From contig NZ_FQVX01000001.1 of NCBI RefSeq assembly GCF_900129495.1, forward strand, positions 1,178,001-1,242,000: DNA of 64,000 nt, given 5' to 3'. Positions 44,179-53,184 of the stretch are shown piece after piece (position 1 is the stretch's first letter; every line of letters starts with the position of its first letter). This DNA comes from Geodermatophilus nigrescens (GTDB lineage: Bacteria; Actinomycetota; Actinomycetes; Mycobacteriales; Geodermatophilaceae). The translations under genes and the position numbers were made by a program. The notes beneath the pieces are model-generated. The model was given only the letters and a program-made list of their open reading frames with translations. It was not told the DNA's origin and did not search any database.

Positions 44179-45215
44179 GCGCGCTCCGTCCTCCCCGCCG
44201 GGGGCGTCCCGACCGGGTCGCCCGTGTGCTCGTCCGTGTGCTCGTCGTAGTGCACGCCGCTGTCCGTCCGGTGCGGCGCGTGCAGGTGGCCGTCGTGGTC
44301 GTAGTCCACGTGGTCGCCGTGCGGCACCGCCCGGTGCCCGCAGCCGGTGCCGTGCTCGTGCGGGTGGGCGGCGTGGACGACGACCCTACGCCCGTGTCGC
44401 CGCCGCGCCGTCGCGTCGCGGAGGGCGACGGCGGCCGTGACGGCCAGGAACAGCGCGATCGCCAGCAGCACGATGGTGCCGCCCGAGGGAGTGCCCGTGT
44501 AGTACGAGCCGGCGGTGCCGGAGACGCTGACGACGACGCCGATCGCGCACGCCAGGTACAGCGTGGTGCGGAAGCTGCGCCCCACCAGCTGGGCCACGGC
44601 GCTGGGCAGGATCATCAGCGCGCTGATGAGCAGCAGGCCCACGACCCGCATCGACAGCACGACCGTCGAGGCCACGAGCGCCGCGAGCACCGTGTTGAGC
44701 GGCAGCACCGGCAGCCCGACGGCGCGGGCGTACTCCTCGTCGTCGCTCACCGCGTACAGCCGCTGCCCGAGCAGCCAGACCACGCCCAGCACGACGACGG
44801 TGATCACGCCGAACACCGCGACGTCGGCGGCCGTGGTCGTGGTGATCGCGCCGAACAGGTAGGCGTCGAGGTTGGTGGCCTGCCCGCGCGGCGCCAGGGA
44901 CAGCAGCACGACGCCGCCGGCGATGCCGCCGTAGAAGAGGACGGCGAGGGCGACGTCGCCGCTGGTGCGCCCGCGCGCGCGGACCAGCTCGATGAGCACC
45001 GCGCCGAGGACGGCGGCCACCAGGGCAGTGCCCACCGGGGCGCTGGAGGTGAGCACGCCGACGCCGACGCCGGTGAGCGCGACGTGGCCGAGGCCGTCGC
45101 CGAGCAGCGACAGCCGCCGCTGGACGAGGAAGACGCCGACGGCGGGCGCGACCAGGCCGACCATCAGCGAGGCCAGCAGCGCCCGCTGCATGAAGCCGTA
45201 CTCGAGCAGTTCCAC
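44175..45215 (-). CDS. znuB: Zinc ABC transporter permease
   Basis: 346 residues. The ABC-3 family start EYGFMQRALLASLMVGLVAPAVGVFLVQRRLSLLGDGLGHVALTGVGVG is clear and about eight hydrophobic helices follow to residue ~265. The C-terminal ~75 residues form a His/Asp-rich cytosolic tail (HPHEHGTGCGH, HGDHVDYDHDGHLHAPH), longer than in typical ZnuB and likely to bind zinc. GTG 45215 begins 1 nt after the znuC stop. It works with ZnuA and ZnuC to import zinc. Confidence 0.94.
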   Translation of the reverse strand: MELLEYGFMQRALLASLMVGLVAPAVGVFLVQRRLSLLGDGLGHVALTGVGVGVLTSSAPVGTALVAAVLGAVLIELVRARGRTSGDVALAVLFYGGIAGGVVLLSLAPRGQATNLDAYLFGAITTTTAADVAVFGVITVVVLGVVWLLGQRLYAVSDDEEYARAVGLPVLPLNTVLAALVASTVVLSMRVVGLLLISALMILPSAVAQLVGRSFRTTLYLACAIGVVVSVSGTAGSYYTGTPSGGTIVLLAIALFLAVTAAVALRDATARRRHGRRVVVHAAHPHEHGTGCGHRAVPHGDHVDYDHDGHLHAPHRTDSGVHYDEHTDEHTGDPVGTPPAGRTERA

Positions 45216-45216
45216 G

Positions 45217-46023
45217 TCAGCGGCTCCCGTCGCGCACCCGGACGGCGTCGGGCGCCGGGCGCGGCTGGTCGAGCGAGTAGCCGCGGGCCGGCCGCCCGGC
45301 GGCCTCCGCGGGGTGGTGGCAGTCGGGCCCGGCCGGGGCGCCCGCGCCGGCCAGCGGCCCGTCGTAGGTCAGCAGCCCCGAGTCGACGACGACCGCGCGG
45401 GTGAGCACCCCCGCCAGCGGGCCGGTCTCGTGGGTCACGACCACCAGTGTCGTGCCGCCCGCGGACACCCGGGCGAGCACGCCGGCCAGCGCCGCCTGGC
45501 TGGCCGCGTCCACCCCGGCGGTCGGCTCGTCCATGATCAGCAGCTCGGGCTCGGCGGCCAGCGCGCGGGCCACGAGCACCCGCCGCTGCTGACCGCCGGA
45601 CAGCGAGGCCACCGGGTCCTCGAGCCGGTCGGCCAGGCCCACGGCGGCCACGGCCTCGGCGACGGCGGCGCGGTCGCGCGGACCGGGCCGGCGGAACAGC
45701 CCCAGGCGGGGCAGTCGGCCGACGGTGACGACCTCGCGGACGGTCGCCGGCATCGCGCCGCTGACCGTGTGGCGCTGCGGCACGTACCCGACCCGGCCGC
45801 GCTCGCGCAGCCGGCCGACCGGGGCGCCGAGCACCTCCACGGTGCCGCCGAGCACCGTGGCCAGGCCGAGCACCCCGCGGGAGAGCGTGGTCTTGCCCGA
45901 CCCGTTGGAGCCGAGCACCGCGACGGCCTCGCCGCGCCGCACGGTCAGGTCGGCGTCACGGACGATCGCGACGTCGCCGTACCCGATGGTGGCGCCGGCG
46001 AGGCGTAGCGCGGGGTCGTTCAT
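45217..46023 (-). CDS. znuC: Zinc ABC transporter ATP-binding protein
   Basis: 268 residues. Walker A GSNGSGKTT, signature LSGGQQRRVLVARAL, Walker B LLIMDEPTAGVD and the His of VVTHETG are present. The ATG 46023 overlaps the znuA stop by 4 bp. The C-terminal ~40 residues are Pro/Gly-rich with HH. It energises zinc import through ZnuB. Confidence 0.94.
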   Translation of the reverse strand: MNDPALRLAGATIGYGDVAIVRDADLTVRRGEAVAVLGSNGSGKTTLSRGVLGLATVLGGTVEVLGAPVGRLRERGRVGYVPQRHTVSGAMPATVREVVTVGRLPRLGLFRRPGPRDRAAVAEAVAAVGLADRLEDPVASLSGGQQRRVLVARALAAEPELLIMDEPTAGVDAASQAALAGVLARVSAGGTTLVVVTHETGPLAGVLTRAVVVDSGLLTYDGPLAGAGAPAGPDCHHPAEAAGRPARGYSLDQPRPAPDAVRVRDGSR

Positions 46024-47003
46024 GCGCAGCCCTGTCCCTCCTGCAGCGTGGCCAGGTCGGCGCGCATGACCTCGAGGTAGTCCGAGCCGGCCGACTCGTC
46101 GGTGAGGCCCTCGAGCGGGTCGAGCACGGCGGTCTGCACGCCGGCCTCCTGCGCGACGGTCTCGGCGACGGCGGGGTCGACGAGGGTCTCGGTGTAGACG
46201 GTGGTCACGCCGGTCTCGCGCACCAGGGTGGAGATCTCGGCGAGCTGCCCGGGGCTGGGCTCCGTCGAGGGGCTCAGGCCGCTGATGCCGACCACCTCCA
46301 GACCGTACCGGTCGGCGAGGTAGCCGAAGGCGTCGTGGGAGGTGACCAGGGTGCTCACCGCGCAGTCGGCCAGCCCCTCCTGCATCTCGGCGTCGAGGGC
46401 CTCGAGGTCGGTGCGCAGCGCGGCGGCGTTCTCCTCGTAGGTGGCGGCGCCGTCGGGGTCGGTCTCGGCGAGCCGCTCGGCCAGCGCGTCGCCGACGTCG
46501 GCCAGCCGGGTCGGGTCGAGCCAGAAGTGGGGGTCGGTGACCTCCTCACCCTCGGCGTGCTCCTCCTCGCCGCCCTCCTCCTCGGCGTGTTCGGCGTGCT
46601 CCTCCTCGCTCTCGCCCTCGTGCGAGTGCTCCTCGGTCGTCAGCGAGAGGTCGGCCGCCTGGCCGGCGTCCCAGGTGTTGTCGCCGGCCTCGGCCGCGGC
46701 GTCGTCGAGCGCCGGCTGGAAGCCCTGGAGGTAGACGACGAGGTCGGCCTCGGTGAGGGAGGCGACGTCGCGCGGGGTCAGCTCGAGGTCGTGCGGCTCC
46801 GCGCCCGGCGGGGTGAGCGAGGTGACGTCGACCCGGTCGCCGCCGACCCGCTCGGCCGCCCACTGCAGCGGGTAGAAGGCCGCGACGACGCCGACGCCGT
46901 CCGACGCCGCGGCCGCGTCGTCGCCGGACCCGCAGGCGGTCAGCAGGAGGGCGGTGGCCGAGGCGGCGGTCGCGGCGAGCACGCGCGTCGAGATCGTGGG
47001 CAT
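46020..47003 (-). CDS. znuA: Zinc ABC transporter substrate-binding lipoprotein
   Basis: 327 residues. Signal peptide with lipobox LLLTAC places Cys24 as the lipidated residue. The cluster 9 fold is visible: VVAAFYPLQWAAERVGGDRVDVTSL, PHDLELTPRD with the zinc His, then a long His/Glu loop (about 125-157: EEHSHEGES ... EEEHAEGEE), TDPHFWLDP and TSHDAFGYLADRYGLEVVG, and TETLVDPAVAE. Zinc is captured outside the membrane and handed to ZnuB. The ATG at 47003 is the first base of the Zur box, implying a leaderless transcript; GAGAAT lies 7 nt upstream. Confidence 0.95.
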   Translation of the reverse strand: MPTISTRVLAATAASATALLLTACGSGDDAAAASDGVGVVAAFYPLQWAAERVGGDRVDVTSLTPPGAEPHDLELTPRDVASLTEADLVVYLQGFQPALDDAAAEAGDNTWDAGQAADLSLTTEEHSHEGESEEEHAEHAEEEGGEEEHAEGEEVTDPHFWLDPTRLADVGDALAERLAETDPDGAATYEENAAALRTDLEALDAEMQEGLADCAVSTLVTSHDAFGYLADRYGLEVVGISGLSPSTEPSPGQLAEISTLVRETGVTTVYTETLVDPAVAETVAQEAGVQTAVLDPLEGLTDESAGSDYLEVMRADLATLQEGQGCA

Positions 47004-47017
47004 GAGAACCATTCTCA
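47003..47017. promoter_or_regulatory. zur box: Zur box 2 at znuA start
   Basis: TGAGAACCATTCTCA, matching box 1 at most arm positions. On the minus strand it spans from the -10 (GAGAAT) to the first base of the znuA ATG, so Zur binding would block the znuA-znuC-znuB-zur promoter. Confidence 0.8.
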
Positions 47018-47054
47018 CACATCGGCGACACGCCCGGCCGGGAGGGGCGCCGGG

Positions 47055-47060
47055 TAGCGT
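47055..47060 (+). promoter_or_regulatory. -10 hexamer TAGCGT of proA
   Basis: TAGCGT ends 6 nt before GTG 47067; no Shine-Dalgarno spacing is available, so a leaderless start is likely. Confidence 0.45.
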
Positions 47061-47066
47061 GAGGGG

Positions 47067-48320
47067 GTGTCCGACGCCGCCGAGCTGCCGCTGATCGGGG
47101 CCGCCGTCACGCGCGCCCGCGCCGCCTCCCGGGTGCTGCGCACCCTGCCGACCGACGTCAAGGACGCCGCGCTGTCCGCGATGGCCGACGCGCTGGTCGA
47201 GCGCACCGACGAGGTGCTCGCCGCCAACGCGCGCGACGTCGAGGCCGCGGCCGCCGACGGCACCCCGGCGTCGGTGCTCGACCGGCTGCGCCTCGACGCC
47301 GGCCGGGTCGCCGGGGTGGCCGCGGCGCTGCGCGAGCTGGTCGCGCTGCCCGACCCGGTGGGCGACGTCGTCCGCGGGTCCCGGCTGCCCAACGGGCTCG
47401 AGCTGCGCCAGGTCCGGGTGCCCTTCGGCGTGATCGGGATCGTCTACGAGGCGCGGCCCAACGTGACCGTCGACGCCGCGGGCCTGTGCCTGAAGAGCGG
47501 CAACGCGGCGCTGCTGCGCGGCTCGGCGTCGGCGTTCGGCACGAACACCGCGCTGGTCGCCGTCCTGTCCGAGGCGGGGCAGAAGGCCGGGCTGCCGGAG
47601 GGCGCCGTCGAGCTGCTGCCGGCCGACCGCGCCTCGGTGGGCGAGCTGCTCTCCGCGCGCGGGCTGGTCGACCTCGTCATCCCGCGCGGCGGGGCCTCGC
47701 TCATCCAGCGGGTGGTCCGCGAGGCGCAGGTGCCGGTCATCGAGACCGGCGTCGGCAACTGCCACGTCTACGTCGACGCCTCCGCCGACGCCGCCATGGC
47801 CGAGGCGGTCGTGCTCAACTCCAAGACGCACCGGGTCAGCGTGTGCAACTCCGCGGAGACGCTGCTCGTGCACCGCGACGCGCCGTTCCTGCCGCGGCTG
47901 CTCAGCGCGCTCGCCGACGCCGGCGTGACGCTGCACGGCGACGACGCCGCCCGCGCCGCGCACGACGCCGTCGTCCCGGCCACCGACGAGGACTGGGCCA
48001 CCGAGTACCTGTCGATGGACATGGCCGTGCGGGTGGTCGACGACCTGCCGCAGGCCCTCGACCACATCGCGCGGTGGGGGAGCGGGCACAGCGAGGCGAT
48101 CGTCGCCGACTCCGCGACCGCCATCGCCGCGTTCACCGCCGGGGTCGACGCGGCCGCCGTCCTGGTCAACGCCTCCACCCGGTTCACCGACGGCGGCGAG
48201 TTCGGGTTCGGCGCCGAGATCGGCATCTCCACCCAGAAGCTGCACGCGCGCGGGCCGCTGGGTCTGCCCGAGCTGACCAGCACCACCTACGTCGTCACCG
48301 GGAACGGCCACACGCGCTGA
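47067..48320 (+). CDS. proA: Glutamate-5-semialdehyde dehydrogenase
   Basis: 417 residues of the aldehyde dehydrogenase superfamily. [34 protein letters not shown] and [13 protein letters not shown] are the ProA signatures, with the catalytic Cys in NCHVY, and [12 protein letters not shown] near the C-terminus. It reduces glutamyl-5-phosphate to the semialdehyde, the second proline step. It is far from proB. It is followed by the MoxR/VWA pair, as in M. tuberculosis (Rv2427c-Rv2426c-Rv2425c). Confidence 0.97.
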   Translation: MSDAAELPLIGAAVTRARAASRVLRTLPTDVKDAALSAMADALVERTDEVLAANARDVEAAAADGTPASVLDRLRLDAGRVAGVAAALRELVALPDPVGDVVRGSRLPNGLELRQVRVPFGVIGIVYEARPNVTVDAAGLCLKSGNAALLRGSASAFGTNTALVAVLSEAGQKAGLPEGAVELLPADRASVGELLSARGLVDLVIPRGGASLIQRVVREAQVPVIETGVGNCHVYVDASADAAMAEAVVLNSKTHRVSVCNSAETLLVHRDAPFLPRLLSALADAGVTLHGDDAARAAHDAVVPATDEDWATEYLSMDMAVRVVDDLPQALDHIARWGSGHSEAIVADSATAIAAFTAGVDAAAVLVNASTRFTDGGEFGFGAEIGISTQKLHARGPLGLPELTSTTYVVTGNGHTR

Positions 48321-48342
48321 TCCCGCACCCCTGAGGAGTCCG

Positions 48343-49230
48343 ATGCCCCGCCCGCCGACGCAGTTGCCGCAGTTCTCCTCCGTCGCCGACGTCGAGAAGC
48401 GGCTGTCCACGGCGGGGTACCTGCCCGACGAGCGGATCGCGACGACGGTCTTCCTCGCCGACCGGCTGGGCAAGCCGCTGCTGGTCGAGGGACCGGCCGG
48501 CACCGGCAAGACCGAGCTCGCCAAGGCGCTGGCGGCGGCGACGAGCGCGGAACTGATCCGGCTGCAGTGCTACGAGGGCCTCGACGAGGCGCGGGCGCTG
48601 TACGAGTGGAACTACAAGAAGCAGCTGCTGCGCATCCAGGCGGCGCAGGGGGACGGCGGCGCGGACTGGGACACCGTCCACGACGACATCTTCGGCGAGG
48701 AGTTCCTGCTGTCGCGGCCGCTGCTCACCGCGATCCGGCGCACCGAGCCCACCGTGCTGCTCATCGACGAGACCGACAAGGCCGACGTCGAGGTCGAGGG
48801 CCTGCTGCTCGAGGTGCTCAGCGACTTCCAGGTGACCATCCCCGAGCTCGGCACGGTCGCCGCCACCCGCCGGCCCACGGTGGTGCTCACCTCCAACGCC
48901 ACGCGTGAGCTGTCCGAGGCGCTCAAGCGGCGCTGCCTGTACCTGTCGCTGGACTACCCGTCGGCCGAGCGGGAGCGGGAGATCGTGCTCTCCCGGGTGC
49001 CCGACCTCGCGCCGGCGCTGGCCGAGCAGCTCGTGCGCACCATCCGGGCGCTGCGGGCGATGGAGCTGAAGAAGTCGCCGTCGATCTCCGAGACCCTCGA
49101 CTGGGCGCAGACGCTGCTGGAGCTGGGTCTGGACACCCTCGACGAGACGGCGGTGCGCGCGACGCTCGGCGTGGTGCTCAAGCACGCCAGCGACCAGGAC
49201 CGGGCCGCCGCCGAGCTGCGGCTCAACTGA
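48343..49230 (+). CDS. MoxR-family AAA+ ATPase
   Basis: 295 residues. P-loop EGPAGTGKTELAKALA, Walker B VLLIDETDKAD and sensor residues (TSNATRELSEALKRRC) are present; the region QCYEGLDEARALYEWNYKKQLLRIQ is typical of the group. Such ATPases act as chaperones that load or activate partner VWA proteins; the partner is encoded next door with the stop and start sharing one base. The cellular target is unknown. GAGGAG precedes ATG 48343. Confidence 0.92.
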   Translation: MPRPPTQLPQFSSVADVEKRLSTAGYLPDERIATTVFLADRLGKPLLVEGPAGTGKTELAKALAAATSAELIRLQCYEGLDEARALYEWNYKKQLLRIQAAQGDGGADWDTVHDDIFGEEFLLSRPLLTAIRRTEPTVLLIDETDKADVEVEGLLLEVLSDFQVTIPELGTVAATRRPTVVLTSNATRELSEALKRRCLYLSLDYPSAEREREIVLSRVPDLAPALAEQLVRTIRALRAMELKKSPSISETLDWAQTLLELGLDTLDETAVRATLGVVLKHASDQDRAAAELRLN

Positions 49231-50705
49231 TGAGCGCGCCGGCGGCTCCCGGCCCGGTCGCCGCGGGCGGTCTGGCCGGGCACCTCGACGGGTTCGTGCG
49301 CGCGGTGCGCGAGGCCGGCATCCCGGTCGGCATCAGCCAGGCCGTCGACGCCGCCGAGATCCTCACCGTCGTCGACCTGCTCGAGCGCGAGCAGCTGCGG
49401 CACGGCCTGGCGGCGGTGCTGCTGCAGCGGGCGTCGCAGCGGCCGGCCTACGACGTGCTGTTCGACCTGTGGTGGCCGCTGTCCGACCGCCCCGCGTCCG
49501 GCCCCGACGCCGACGGGGACCCCGACGGCGGGGCCAGCGGGGATGCGGACGAGGACGCCGACGACGGCGCGACGCTCGACCTGCCCGACGGGCACGGCGA
49601 CGGCGACGAGCGCGACCTCGCCGAGCGGATGCGCGCCGAGCTCGCCCGCCTGCTCGCTGACGGCGACGACGAGGCGCTGCGCCGCTTCGCCCGGAGGGCC
49701 GTGGAGCAGCTCGGCCGGGCGCCGGCGTCGCCGTCGGGGCAGTCGTTCTTCGGGTACCGGGTGATGCGGGCGCTGTCGCCCGACACCCTGGTCGCCCAGC
49801 TGCTCGCCGGGCTCCTCGGGGACGGCGGCCGTGGCGGCCTGGCCGAGCAGGTGGCGCGGCAGACGGTCCGCGAGCGGCTGGCCGCGTTCCGGGCGGCCGT
49901 CGACGCCGAGGTGCGGCGGCGGGCGGCGGCCGAGCGCGGCCGGGACCGCGTGGCGAAGAGCGCGGTGCGGCCGCTGGCCGAGCAGGTCGACTTCCTGCGC
50001 GCGCAGCAGGCCGACCTCGCCGAGCTGCGGCGGGCGGTGGCCCCGCTGGCCCGCCGGCTGGCGGTGCGGCTGTCGGCGCGGCGGCGGATGGGCCGCGAGG
50101 GCCGGCTGGACTTCCGCAAGACCGTGCGCGCCTCGCTGGGCACCGGCGGCGTCCCGGTGGTCACCCACCACCGGCCGCGCAAGGTGCACAAGCCGGAGCT
50201 GGTCGTGCTGTGCGACGTCAGCGGCTCGGTCGCCGGGTTCAGCCACTTCACGCTGATGCTCACCCAGGCGCTGCGCGAGCACTTCTCCGGCGTGCGGGCG
50301 TTCGCGTTCGTCGACGCCACCGACGAGGTGACCCGCTTCTTCCGGCCCGGCGCCGACGTCGCCCAGGCGATCGCCCGGATCGGCCGGGAGGCCGACGTGG
50401 TGGCCTTCGACGGGCACAGCGACTACGGCAACGCCCTCGAGGTGTTCGCCGACCGCTGGCCGACCGCCGTCGGGCCGAAGACGTCGCTGCTCGTGCTCGG
50501 CGACGGGCGGACCAACTACCGCCAGCCGGGGCTGCCGGTGCTCGCCGACCTGGTGCGCCGTGCCCGCTCGGCGCACTGGCTCAACCCGGAGCCGCGGCGG
50601 CTGTGGGGGAGCGGCGACTCGGCGGCCGACCGCTACGGCGAGGTCATCGACATGGTCGAGTGCCGCAACGCCACCCAGCTCGCCGACTTCGTCACCACCC
50701 TCTGA
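49230..50705 (+). CDS. VWA-domain CoxE-like protein, partner of MoxR ATPase
   Basis: 491 residues. The N-terminal region (LDGFVRAVREAGIPVGISQAVDAAEIL) and an acidic linker (about 85-125) lead to the CoxE/VWA domain with the MIDAS motif LCDVSGSVAGFS at about residue 330, DATDEVTRFF and DGHSDYGNALEVF. Basic residues around MGREGRLDFRKTVRASLGTGG precede it. CoxE-type proteins with MoxR ATPases mature metal cofactors in some systems, but no carbon monoxide dehydrogenase genes are nearby. Function unknown. Confidence 0.9.
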   Translation: MSAPAAPGPVAAGGLAGHLDGFVRAVREAGIPVGISQAVDAAEILTVVDLLEREQLRHGLAAVLLQRASQRPAYDVLFDLWWPLSDRPASGPDADGDPDGGASGDADEDADDGATLDLPDGHGDGDERDLAERMRAELARLLADGDDEALRRFARRAVEQLGRAPASPSGQSFFGYRVMRALSPDTLVAQLLAGLLGDGGRGGLAEQVARQTVRERLAAFRAAVDAEVRRRAAAERGRDRVAKSAVRPLAEQVDFLRAQQADLAELRRAVAPLARRLAVRLSARRRMGREGRLDFRKTVRASLGTGGVPVVTHHRPRKVHKPELVVLCDVSGSVAGFSHFTLMLTQALREHFSGVRAFAFVDATDEVTRFFRPGADVAQAIARIGREADVVAFDGHSDYGNALEVFADRWPTAVGPKTSLLVLGDGRTNYRQPGLPVLADLVRRARSAHWLNPEPRRLWGSGDSAADRYGEVIDMVECRNATQLADFVTTL

Positions 50706-51040
50706 GCCGTAACCGCCGCGGTGCGCTCCGTGGCGGCACGCGTGCCCGACACGCCCGGGACGGTGGATCCGCGCCGCGGCCGTAACCGGATCCCGCTCGT
50801 TCCGTTGGTCAGCGCGGTGCCGGGTCCGGTCCGGCGCCACCCCGGCTCCTCCGCCCCGGCGGCGGAGCCCGGGGGAGCGACCGACGGCACGGGGGTGCCG
50901 GTCGTGACCGGACCCCGGTCCCGGCGGCCGGGTGCGGCGACGACCGCGCCCGGCCGTCCGGACCGGGCGCCGTCCACCGCCCGTTCCACCGGGGCCGGAC
51001 CGGTCCGGCCCGCATCGCCCCGCCCGGCTAGGCTCGATCG
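50706..51040 (+). other. 335-bp intergenic region before nadD
   Basis: No gene is seen. It has two weak hairpins: CCGCCGCGG/CCGTGGCGG near 50714-50733 and a TCCGCC/GGCGGA stem near 50850-50875, and ends in the nadD -10 at 51029. Composition is as GC-rich as coding DNA. Confidence 0.4.
51029..51034 (+). promoter_or_regulatory. -10 hexamer TAGGCT of nadD
   Basis: TAGGCT ends 6 nt before GTG 51041; leaderless start. Confidence 0.5.
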
Positions 51041-51724
51041 GTGGCTGGGACGCGGATCGGCGTGATGGGCGGGACGTTCGACCCCGTCCACCACGGCCAC
51101 CTGGTCGCCGCCAGCGAGGTCGCCGGTCTGTTCGGTCTCGACGAGGTCGTCTTCGTGCCGACCGGCCAGCCCTGGCAGAAGACCGAGCGCGAGGTCAGCC
51201 CCGCCGAGGACCGCTACCTCATGACCGTCATCGCCACCGCCTCCAACCCGCGGTTCTCCGTCAGCCGGGTCGACGTCGACCGCGAGGGGCCGACGTACAC
51301 GATCGACACCCTCTCCGACCTGCACGCCCAGCGCCCCGACGCCGAGCTGTTCTTCATCACCGGCGCCGACGCGCTCGCCCAGATCCTCAGCTGGCGCGAC
51401 AGCGACCGCTTCCTCCGGCTGGCGCACTTCGTCGGGGTCACCCGCCCCGGGTACGCGCTCGCCGACGGCCACCTGCCCGAGGGCGCGGTGAGCCTGGTCG
51501 AGATCCCGGCCCTGGCCATCAGCTCCACCGACTGCCGCGACCGCGTCGCCCGCGGGATGCCGGTCTGGTACCTCGTGCCCGACGGGGTCGTGCAGTACAT
51601 CGAGAAGCGCGGGCTGTACCGGACCGGGCAGACCGCCCGCCGCCCCGGCGCCCCGCGCACCGGCCGGCCCGCCGCCGGCCCCGCCGACCCACCCACCGAA
51701 GACCTCCGGGAGATGCCCCGATGA
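51041..51724 (+). CDS. nadD: Nicotinate-nucleotide adenylyltransferase
   Basis: 227 residues. The nucleotidyl-transferase signature [12 protein letters not shown] is at residues 9-20, and [14 protein letters not shown] corresponds to the C-terminal ISSTxIR motif. It adenylates nicotinate mononucleotide in NAD synthesis. The Thr/Pro-rich C-terminal tail follows residue ~200. The stop overlaps the rsfS ATG by 4 bp. Order nadD-rsfS-phosphatase matches M. tuberculosis Rv2421c-Rv2420c-Rv2419c. Confidence 0.96.
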   Translation: MAGTRIGVMGGTFDPVHHGHLVAASEVAGLFGLDEVVFVPTGQPWQKTEREVSPAEDRYLMTVIATASNPRFSVSRVDVDREGPTYTIDTLSDLHAQRPDAELFFITGADALAQILSWRDSDRFLRLAHFVGVTRPGYALADGHLPEGAVSLVEIPALAISSTDCRDRVARGMPVWYLVPDGVVQYIEKRGLYRTGQTARRPGAPRTGRPAAGPADPPTEDLREMPR

Positions 51725-52362
51725 CCGCCTCCGCCGAGGCGCGGGAGACCGCACTGCTCGCAGCCCAGGCCGCCGCCGACAAGCTCGCCACCGACGTCTC
51801 GATCGTCGACGTCAGCGACCGGCTCGCCATCACCGACGCCTTCGTGCTCGCCTCCGCGCCCAACGAGCGCCAGGTGCAGTCGATCGTCGACGAGGTCGAG
51901 GAGCGGCTGCGCCGCCACGGCGTGAAGCCGGTGCGCCGCGAGGGCGTCGCCGAGGCGCGCTGGGTGCTGCTGGACTTCGTCGACGTCGTCGTGCACGTCC
52001 AGCACACCGAGGAGCGGGCCTACTACGCGCTCGAGCGCCTGTGGAAGGACTGCCCGACGATCCCCTTCGTCGACCGGGCGCTGCCCGCCGACGGCGGCAC
52101 CGGCCCGGCCGGAGACCGTGCCGTCGCTGACGGTGCGGTCTCCGGCGGTGTCGTCTCCGGGGACGACGTCGACCCGGCCGGCGCCTCGCCTGTGCTGCTC
52201 GCGCCCGACCCGGACGCCGAGCAGGCCGACGCGGGCGGCGCGACCGACGAGGACCTCCTCGACGACGACCTGCTCGAGGCCGACCCGCTGCTCGACGGGG
52301 GGACCGGCGGGGACGGCGCGACCGGGGACGCGACCGGTGAGCCGGGGGCGTCCGGCCGCTGA
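51721..52362 (+). CDS. rsfS: Ribosome silencing factor with acidic C-terminal extension
   Basis: 213 residues. The first ~125 are Rsf[52 protein letters not shown], then [32 protein letters not shown]. It binds L14 on the 50S subunit and blocks subunit joining when nutrients are scarce. The last ~90 residues are Asp/Gly/Ala-rich and acidic, an extension beyond the usual ~120. ATG 51721 overlaps nadD by 4 bp. Confidence 0.94.
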   Translation: MTASAEARETALLAAQAAADKLATDVSIVDVSDRLAITDAFVLASAPNERQVQSIVDEVEERLRRHGVKPVRREGVAEARWVLLDFVDVVVHVQHTEERAYYALERLWKDCPTIPFVDRALPADGGTGPAGDRAVADGAVSGGVVSGDDVDPAGASPVLLAPDPDAEQADAGGATDEDLLDDDLLEADPLLDGGTGGDGATGDATGEPGASGR

Positions 52363-52378
52363 CGGCCGCACACCCCCG

Positions 52379-53113
52379 ATGAGCCTGCCCGAGCTGCCGC
52401 CCCTGCCCGTCCCGCGCCTGCTCGTCTGGCGGCACGGCCGGACGGAGTGGAACGCCACCGGCCGCTTCCAGGGCCAGATGGACCCGCCGCTCGACGCCGA
52501 GGGCCGCGCCCAGGCCGCCCGCACCGCGCCGCACCTCGCGGCGGGCGGACTGCGCACCGGGTCGTCCGTCGTCGTCTCCAGCGACCTCGTGCGCGCCGCC
52601 GACACCGCGCTGGCCCTCACCGACCTCCTCGGTGTGGACCTGCGGATCGACGAGCGGCTGCGCGAGCACGGGCTCGGCTGCTGGGAGGGCCTGACCCGCG
52701 GCGAGGTCGAGCAGCGGTACCCCGAGCAGTTCGCCGACTGGCTCGCCGGCCGGCCGGTGCACGGCCGCGGCGGCGAGGAGAACGCGGCGGTCGTCGCCCG
52801 GGCGCTGGCCGCGCTCGTGGACCTCCCGCCCGTCGACGTCGCCGTCGTCGTCACCCACGGCGGCACGGCCGGGCGGCTGATCGAGGCGCTGCTGGGCCTG
52901 GGCCCCGAGCACCGGCGGGTGTTCGGCCCGCTGTCGAACTGCGGCTGGAGCGAGGTCGCGCGGCAGGGCGACCGCTGGCGGCTAATGCGGCACAACAGCA
53001 CGGTGGCCGCCGTCCCCGCGGCCGAGGGCGACGGCCGGGTCGCGAGGCCCGCCGACGGCGCCACCCCCGAGGCCGCCCCGCCGCCCGCCTCGGACGCCGA
53101 CGCGCTGTCCTGA
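52379..53113 (+). CDS. Histidine phosphatase, GpgP-like
   Basis: 244 residues. The RHGRTEWNATGRFQGQMDPPLDAEG motif with catalytic His is at about residues 19-43, and a second His in VVTHGGTAGRL. It corresponds in position and kind to M. tuberculosis Rv2419c, glucosyl-3-phosphoglycerate phosphatase, which makes glucosylglycerate for methylglucose lipopolysaccharide. Orthology is inferred from neighbours; other phosphatases of the family would look the same. The C-terminal ~25 residues are Ala/Pro-rich. No Shine-Dalgarno sequence is evident. Confidence 0.85.
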   Translation: MSLPELPPLPVPRLLVWRHGRTEWNATGRFQGQMDPPLDAEGRAQAARTAPHLAAGGLRTGSSVVVSSDLVRAADTALALTDLLGVDLRIDERLREHGLGCWEGLTRGEVEQRYPEQFADWLAGRPVHGRGGEENAAVVARALAALVDLPPVDVAVVVTHGGTAGRLIEALLGLGPEHRRVFGPLSNCGWSEVARQGDRWRLMRHNSTVAAVPAAEGDGRVARPADGATPEAAPPPASDADALS

Positions 53114-53172
53114 GGACACCCGCCGGACGCCCGCCGGCTCCCTCCGCGACACGCCACCGCCGGCGCGCGGTC

Positions 53173-53178
53173 TAGCCT
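53173..53178 (+). promoter_or_regulatory. -10 hexamer TAGCCT of degV gene
   Basis: TAGCCT ends 6 nt before GTG 53185; leaderless start. Confidence 0.5.
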
Positions 53179-53184
53179 CGCCTG

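Noticed and set aside
46020..48524. An 834-codon minus-strand frame extending ZnuA upstream
   Set aside because: ZnuA starts at the signal peptide at 47003; the upstream part is antisense to proA.
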